Shown here one piece after another: positions 58,583 to 64,000 of a stretch of 64,000 bases of DNA. Position 1 is the first letter of the stretch. Every line of letters begins with the position of its first letter. Below the pieces are notes generated by a model. That model ran no database searches. It saw only the letters and a list, made by a program, of their open reading frames with translations, and was not told the DNA's origin. Source of the stretch: Spirodela intermedia (Eukaryota; Streptophyta; Magnoliopsida; Alismatales; Araceae); assembly GCA_902729315.2 (NCBI GenBank), contig LR746268.1, forward strand, positions 5,315,501 to 5,379,500, in the 5' to 3' direction. A program made the position numbers and the translations under genes.

Positions 58583-60179
58583 TGATAATATGCTGATTAT
58601 TTATTCAATAACTTAAATCTTACAATCTAAAATATTATCATATTAAAAAATAAGCATTTATTATTTATTTGAATATTTCATAAATTTTAATATTTTAGAT
58701 AATTTTTTGAATTTTTTCTCTGAGTTTTACAATCATAATTGATTTTTTATTAATATGAGAGAATTTTAAAATTTTTGATATCTTCTTACGGTTTTTAAGA
58801 AGCTAACATATGCTTTGACATATGAGATTCAATCTGTGGAGATGAGGCGACAAAATCAAGGGCTGAGACGTTGAAATATGGCATCATCAAATGAAGAGAT
58901 CAAAAGTCATCAAGAATGTTTACACAATCAACGGCAGATGGAGCATACTTACCAAGGGTGCAGCAGATCTCACCATTTAAGAAAATCATATGGCTACGAC
59001 AAGACTTCCAAATCCAATGCTACAGATCAATTCGAGAAGAAAATATCTCTTGCTCAATTTTATCATAGCCAAAAAGACAAAATGTCCTCATTTAATCACA
59101 GCCCTACACATGTATTCCTATCCTCTCATGTAAACCCTTATGCATTTAAGCCGCCATTTAGGGGCGAAAGAACTTAACTTCAAATGTCCCAACATTTAGT
59201 TAGTTGAATGAAATCACATTAAGGTTCCACATCAATCTTGATGTGTTAACTTTGTCTCGCGAATCATTTGTGAGTGTATTGCTAAACTTTCATTTCTCCC
59301 TTTTCTGACAGCAAAAATTCTTACTACTCACCGTCGCCTTTCTTTTGAGTCCGTTTGAATTAAGATCTATCAATCAAATTAAATAGTAACTAAGTAACAC
59401 TGCATCCTCATTCCCTATAGATCGACCTCGAACTTACCACAATACTTACCTATTTTAGTATTTTAATTTGGTAAATTTGTGATTCTAAATTTTTTTGATC
59501 AACTGATTTTGGAGTTTTCAACGACCCTCGATTTTGTTTTATCACCCTACACGTGTACTATCATCCTCTCATGTAAACCCTTACACATTTAAGTCGTTTA
59601 CAGGTAGAAAAACCTAACTTTGAATGTCCCGACATTTAGTCGGCTTGAATGAAATTATATTGAGGTTCCACATCAATCTTGATGTGTTTCGAGTTGATTC
59701 AAGCTTTGATTCGCAACTGAGATTGTCGAAGAAACATACTCAAAGAGGAAACTTCCCGACCTTGGTGAAATATAGAAACCCTAGGTAAATTTCTTTAGGT
59801 CTGATGCATTTCGAGTGTGAACAATCATTAAGCTTTCATAGGCTTGAATAAATAGAGGTACTTTGTTAACTTCATCTTACGATTCGTTTCTGTGTGTTTT
59901 CCCCCCATAATCATCTTCTACATCGCTGAACTTCCATTTCTCTCTTTTCTAACAGTGAAAATCCTTCTTTTTGCCTCTCCTTTGAGTTTGTTTGATTTAA
60001 ATCTATCAATCAAATAAAATAATAATTAATTAACACCTAATTCTCATTCCCTGTGGATCAACCTTGAACTTCCACATACTTACCTATTTTAATATTTTAA
60101 TTTGGTAAATTCGTGACTCTAAATATTTTTTATCAACTGATTTTGAGGCTTTTTAACGACCCTCGATTTGATTTTATCA
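58583..60179 (+). repeat. 3' LTR of Athila-like element with internal duplication
   Basis: Preceded by the polypurine tract aagttgggggg (ending 58580), starting TGATAATATG and ending TTTTATCA. An internal tandem duplication is visible: ctctcatgtaaaccctta at 59,124 and 59,565, and ccctcgatttt/gatttgattttatcac at about 59,528 and 60,160. The start could be two bases earlier (58581). Confidence 0.65.
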
Positions 60180-60900
60180 CGTTGTCATATTGTAGAGTCG
60201 AAGATGGCTGAAGGAATCAAACTTGATCGCCATAGAAAGAATTTTCCATATATTCAGCACATAAATTATTTAGAAATTTAGTTTCCTAAATAAGTATGGC
60301 TTTCTTTATGGGAAGTATGAATTAAAAAAAAAAGGGGACGTACAAGTGACTAGTACTTAATCTTAGGAGGATGTTTAATTTCATTCACATAAAAAAAATC
60401 AACTATAATTGTTTAATCAACAACTAAAGTCACAAATTATAAATTTTGTTACAAGTGTTATGAGTCAAATCTTAGTTCAAGGGTTATGAGAATAATTCAG
60501 AAAATATATCAATTATATGTGACAACATGAGTGTTAAAAATTTAATAAAAAATCAGGCACTCCTTTTAGAACTAAATATATGGATATTTGACTTCATTTT
60601 ATTCGAATTATTATCAGTATAGATGATGTTATTTAAAATTTATTATCCTTAAATTTCAATTGGCCTATCTCTTTATACCTTTGAGTACATAAATATTTAC
60701 CACTATTTGAAGAGAAATTGGAATGAACATTGTCCAAGATATGTAAGATGAATGAAGCAAACATGAACTAAATTCTAGAACTATATAACCTTTAAAATTC
60801 AGTTTGTATCATATCAAAAATATTCATGGGACAAATTGATGCATGATTGATGGATTATTCTTGATACTATTCTTGGTAAAAGAACAGAAAATTGACAAGT

Positions 60901-61930
60901 GGCAGAATCATGTTCAGAATATTGATTTAGTAATTTTAATAACTCTCATTTTCCATGTGCATTGAAGTCATGAAACCAATTGTCCCTAATATTTATACAT
61001 GACTGATCAATGAATTGCTATCCTCATGCCTCTGAAGATATTATGAATTATAAGATGAAGAACTTGGAAAACCAATGAAATCAAGTGAAAGTTAGAAAGA
61101 TATGAATGGAAGTGAGTACTAAAATTTAGAAAAACTCATAAAATTCATTTCAATCAATGATTGATGCTTAGAATAGATCAATGAAGTAAAGAATAGAAAG
61201 GTGGATTGTCAATTCAGAGTTTAACTTTATTGAAAATATGAATTTCCTGATTCATTGGATCTAATATTAAAGCTAGATCGATAGGAAGAGTAATCCTAAA
61301 CTATGTCATCAAATCTTGATCCATAATCGATTGGCTAAGGGTGAAACCTGATTTTAATCGTCGACATTCTATTTCACTCATCAAAGGTCCTGATTTTTTA
61401 AATCGAATCTTCAATCCTTGAGAATATAACTAGACTATAAGATGTATGACCCATAGATTGACTTCTAGCTATAAATATGACTCAAGTCTTTGAAAATCTT
61501 AATTGATATTATTTTTTCAAAGTCGACCCATCCTTAAGTTGTCGTTCTAATGGTATATTTCTCTATTTCTAGAACATGGCTCTATTTTTAACTAAAATCC
61601 TGATCAACTCCTGTTCTCATATATTATGGACTACATGAATTTATTTTGACTTAAATCTTTGGTCTCTAAATGAACATTTTCAAAATCATGAGCAGTATAT
61701 CAAATTCAAATCATTATCATGATCATTCATCAATATGTTCACATTATACTCTAAAAATTTATGTGATTCCATGTCATCACAACTCAATGCAGAATCAAGC
61801 TTACAAAAGAACTATCTAGTAACCTCTATATATCAAACGCTCAACACTCATTTGAGAGAAAATTTCAACTTAAATATTATTAAAATAATAGTTAAAATCT
61901 TAGAAATTCTCAAACCTTAGATAGCCAATA
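60901..61930. other. AT-rich region without recognisable content
   Basis: No gene, no clear match to unit A and no terminal structures seen. It may be the decayed remainder of the Sirevirus-like element. Confidence 0.4.
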
Positions 61931-62690
61931 TGATGTGATTTAATTGTTGTATAATAAATCAGACAAATTTAAATTTATAACACTAAATTATACTAATTTT
62001 TAGATTTTTAAAGAATATTTCAACATGAATTTATCAATTATAATTCATTAAAATGCTTTAAAAATATCAAGCATTTTCTAAGTATATCATATAGATGTAA
62101 GATAATATCAGCTAAAATTTTAATTTTTTCTTAAATAATATAATATTTTATAATTTATAAATTAAATGTTGAAGAGAAAAAAGTTATCTAAAATTTATGA
62201 AAAATAAAAATTATGATACTAACTTCATGATGACATCAGCACTATGAGGAATGAAGCTTTTGATGTAAATAGAGTCCACCTTGTGAATATTACATAAGTG
62301 ATTATAGATGATTTATTTAATCAAATTAAGATATGTAAAAACCAAAAGAATCATAATTGACAAAAATAAGAGTTTCAAAATTTGAAATCACACAAAATCT
62401 TAAAATATCACTAATTGAAAAAATAATTCATTTTAAAATAAAAAATAAAGTTACGATGTCACGACAAAGATTACTGAAATTCTGAGGGTTTAAGAGGATT
62501 TTTATATGATGTCTATAGCCACAAAGACTCTCCTTAAATATGTACAAAGTAAGTAATCTTTAGGTCATTTTATGAAGTCTAAAAATTGATGATGAGGGTT
62601 GAAGAAGTGTCTCTAATGCATATTGATAGCACATGAATAATGTGTTGGAAGACACCTTAATGTGGTTAATTTTATAATTCTATGATATTA
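61931..62690 (-). repeat. Family-1 LTR fragment, minus orientation
   Basis: Starts TGATGTGATTTAATTGTTG, the complement of the family-1 3' end, and follows the copy at 48960 block by block (gacatcagca, gattatagatgatttatttaatcaaatt, ctccttaaatatgtacaaa). Homology in this orientation ends near 62,690. Confidence 0.75.
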
Positions 62691-63613
62691 TTATTGCGCT
62701 ATTTACAAAAGAATCATCTTTGATTAATTAGCAAACAAGTCGTCATCAAAAAGAGAATGATTCACTAAGAGACAAATTGTCACCTCCTCAAAATATATAA
62801 GATGTGATGAATAGTCTCTTCTTACTACATGAACTTGAAGATGAAACTCTCTAAAATGTGCCCCACCTCCATCTAACTTATCTCTACTAGGTGATAACCA
62901 CTAAAAATCTAAAAGTCATCATATTTTTGCTCTATTGAATAAAGCCATCATAGATCAATTCATTGACTTATTTTATCGATTTCTAAACTTCGCAAAAAGA
63001 TTTAAAGATTGCCTAAGTCATCAATGTCCAAAGATTTAAAGAACTTTTGAGATCGTGAACATTACACAATAATCTCTCTGAATACACAAAATTTAAATGG
63101 TGAGTGCCACAAAATTAGAACTCTACCTTTTTTACTTTAAACCTAATTTTTACTTAAATTAGTAAGATTATGTGTGATTTCAATTTTTTAAATTTACTTC
63201 ATTCAATTTAGATTCTTCTAACTTTTACGTATCTTAATTTGATCAATCAAATTGTCTATAATCATTTACATAAGAATCACTAGGTGTAACTCTTATTTCA
63301 CCTCAATTATGATCATCATGATGTTGACATCATCATGACATCTACACTCAAATTTTTCTTTTTTGTGAATTTTAAATTATAGTTTATCTTCATCATTTAG
63401 TCTAAAAATCATAAAAATATATATATTTTTATGAAATTTTTTAATATTATTAGATATTATCTTACCTTCATGTGATCGACTTAAAATTTCATACTATTTT
63501 AGAAACATGGTGACAAATTATAATTAATTTATTTATGTTGAAATATTTCAAAAAAAAATTAGTTTTATAAATTTTAAATTTGTGATTTATTATACAACAA
63601 TTAGGTCATGTCA
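62691..63613 (+). repeat. Family-1 LTR fragment, plus orientation
   Basis: Matches the right 860 or so bases of the copy at 35641 (caaacaagtcgtc, gatgtgatgaatagtctc, cccacctccatct) and ends at the family terminus TTAGGTCATGTCA at 63613. Together with the preceding fragment it forms a head-to-head pair. Confidence 0.75.
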
Positions 63614-64000
63614 ACTAGGTTCTCCTTTTTTAAGTTCTTTGATAACCCATAAATAATGTATTATATATGAGGTATATTGCATCTAATTCCATGATTTATG
63701 AACACAAATTCATTGATTTACTAATTAATACATATGATTATGGTATGCATCGACATTCATACCTATTCTATATATTTCATTTTTTTATTAAATTATACAT
63801 TTTTAGATATTGGATACACATCATGTGAGAATGTGGTGTAATTCTTGGTCTTCTAACTATTTGAGCTTTAGATGTTAAGTGTGAGTCCACAAATTTTCAA
63901 AGAACCAAGGTTGCACTCTAGTTTTAACTAGAGAATTATGAGCTTAAGGCTCATAATCACTTAAGGAGAAGTACGCAAAGTAGATTCAAATGAAGAATTA
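63614..64000. other. Right edge, nothing recognised
   Basis: AT-rich sequence with no supported gene or repeat. Confidence 0.4.

Larger units (their letters stand above)
53530..60179 (+). mobile_element. Athila-like Ty3/Gypsy element, internally deleted
   Basis: Begins TGATGAC and ends TTTTATCA. Target duplication remnants are TGTTG (53525-53529) and CGTTG (60180-60184); unit A has the uninterrupted CGTTG at 32201-32205. The 5' LTR, gag, protease and reverse transcriptase are missing, so integrase starts almost at the left end. After integrase comes the motif gggacaatgtatgaattaagttgggggg (near 54,870), typical of Athila-type elements. The 3' LTR follows a polypurine tract at about 58,570. 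A family-1 solo LTR is nested at 55091-56268. Confidence 0.78.
45391..60900 (+). mobile_element. Degenerate Sirevirus-like Copia element, unit B, split by later insertions
   Basis: The 5' LTR runs 45391-46718 and ends CCCAACA, followed by AGTGGCATCA (primer site, 46719-46728). The gag-like stretch is 46,947-47,231 (VLDTKELNRVLTSESRKEI). Homology to unit A continues at 51,207-53,529 and again at 60,180 to about 60,900. The gaps are filled by the solo LTR pair (47648-51206) and the Athila-like element (53530-60179). No frame is intact. After about 60,900 I could no longer follow the alignment to unit A, and the 3' LTR of this copy was not found. Confidence 0.65.

Noticed and set aside
58878-59177. 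99-aa open frame inside the Athila-like 3' LTR
   Set aside because: It lies within LTR sequence, which is non-coding in this class, and shows no motif.

Overview
The window reads as nuclear DNA of a flowering plant. Intron-rich genes encode a V-ATPase subunit C, a plant mitochondrial phosphate carrier and GDSL esterases, there is a nuclear tRNA-Lys, and Copia and Gypsy LTR retrotransposons are abundant. Residues such as FSRVADSFKTSARDRGFQ and the FEFSPEAQE region of the V-ATPase subunit resemble monocot homologues as I remember them. The species cannot be named from sequence alone.

Positions 1 to about 12,850 are ordinary gene space. The 3'-truncated V-ATPase subunit C gene (VHA-C, minus strand) is followed by tRNA-Lys(CUU) on the minus strand, a three-exon gene for an Arg/Lys/Ser-rich plant protein of unknown function, and a gene for a SAM-domain protein.

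Positions about 13,120 to 60,900 hold a tandem segmental duplication. Unit A (from 13,120) and unit B (from 35,003) each carry a mitochondrial phosphate carrier gene, an intergenic block, a GDSL esterase/lipase gene and an old Sirevirus-like Copia element. Later insertions make the two units look different. A has a 5.1-kb Copia element (15,254-20,382) in a carrier intron. B has a solo LTR in carrier intron 1, another solo LTR in carrier exon 4, a nested pair of solo LTRs in the old Copia, and a deleted Athila-like Gypsy element (53,530-60,179) with its own nested solo LTR. For four of these insertions the sister unit keeps an uninterrupted target site, so the order of events can be read directly. 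Carrier copy B is a clear pseudogene. Copy A has all six exons but carries two apparent 1-base frameshifts and a broken splice donor. Both GDSL genes are open over five exons (395 aa each).

Divergence between the units is uneven: roughly 10-15% by eye in the carrier and in downstream spacer, but close to identity in the stretch between the carrier stop codon and the GDSL genes. This suggests gene conversion or a second, younger exchange.

Positions 60,900-64,000 are AT-rich and contain two head-to-head fragments of the solo-LTR family. The least expected feature is a conserved antisense module inside that family: a plant snRNA-type USE, exactly 25 nt, a TATA box, a GC-rich body of about 190 nt, and a T-run. 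It is present in three LTR copies and looks like an embedded small-RNA transcription unit.
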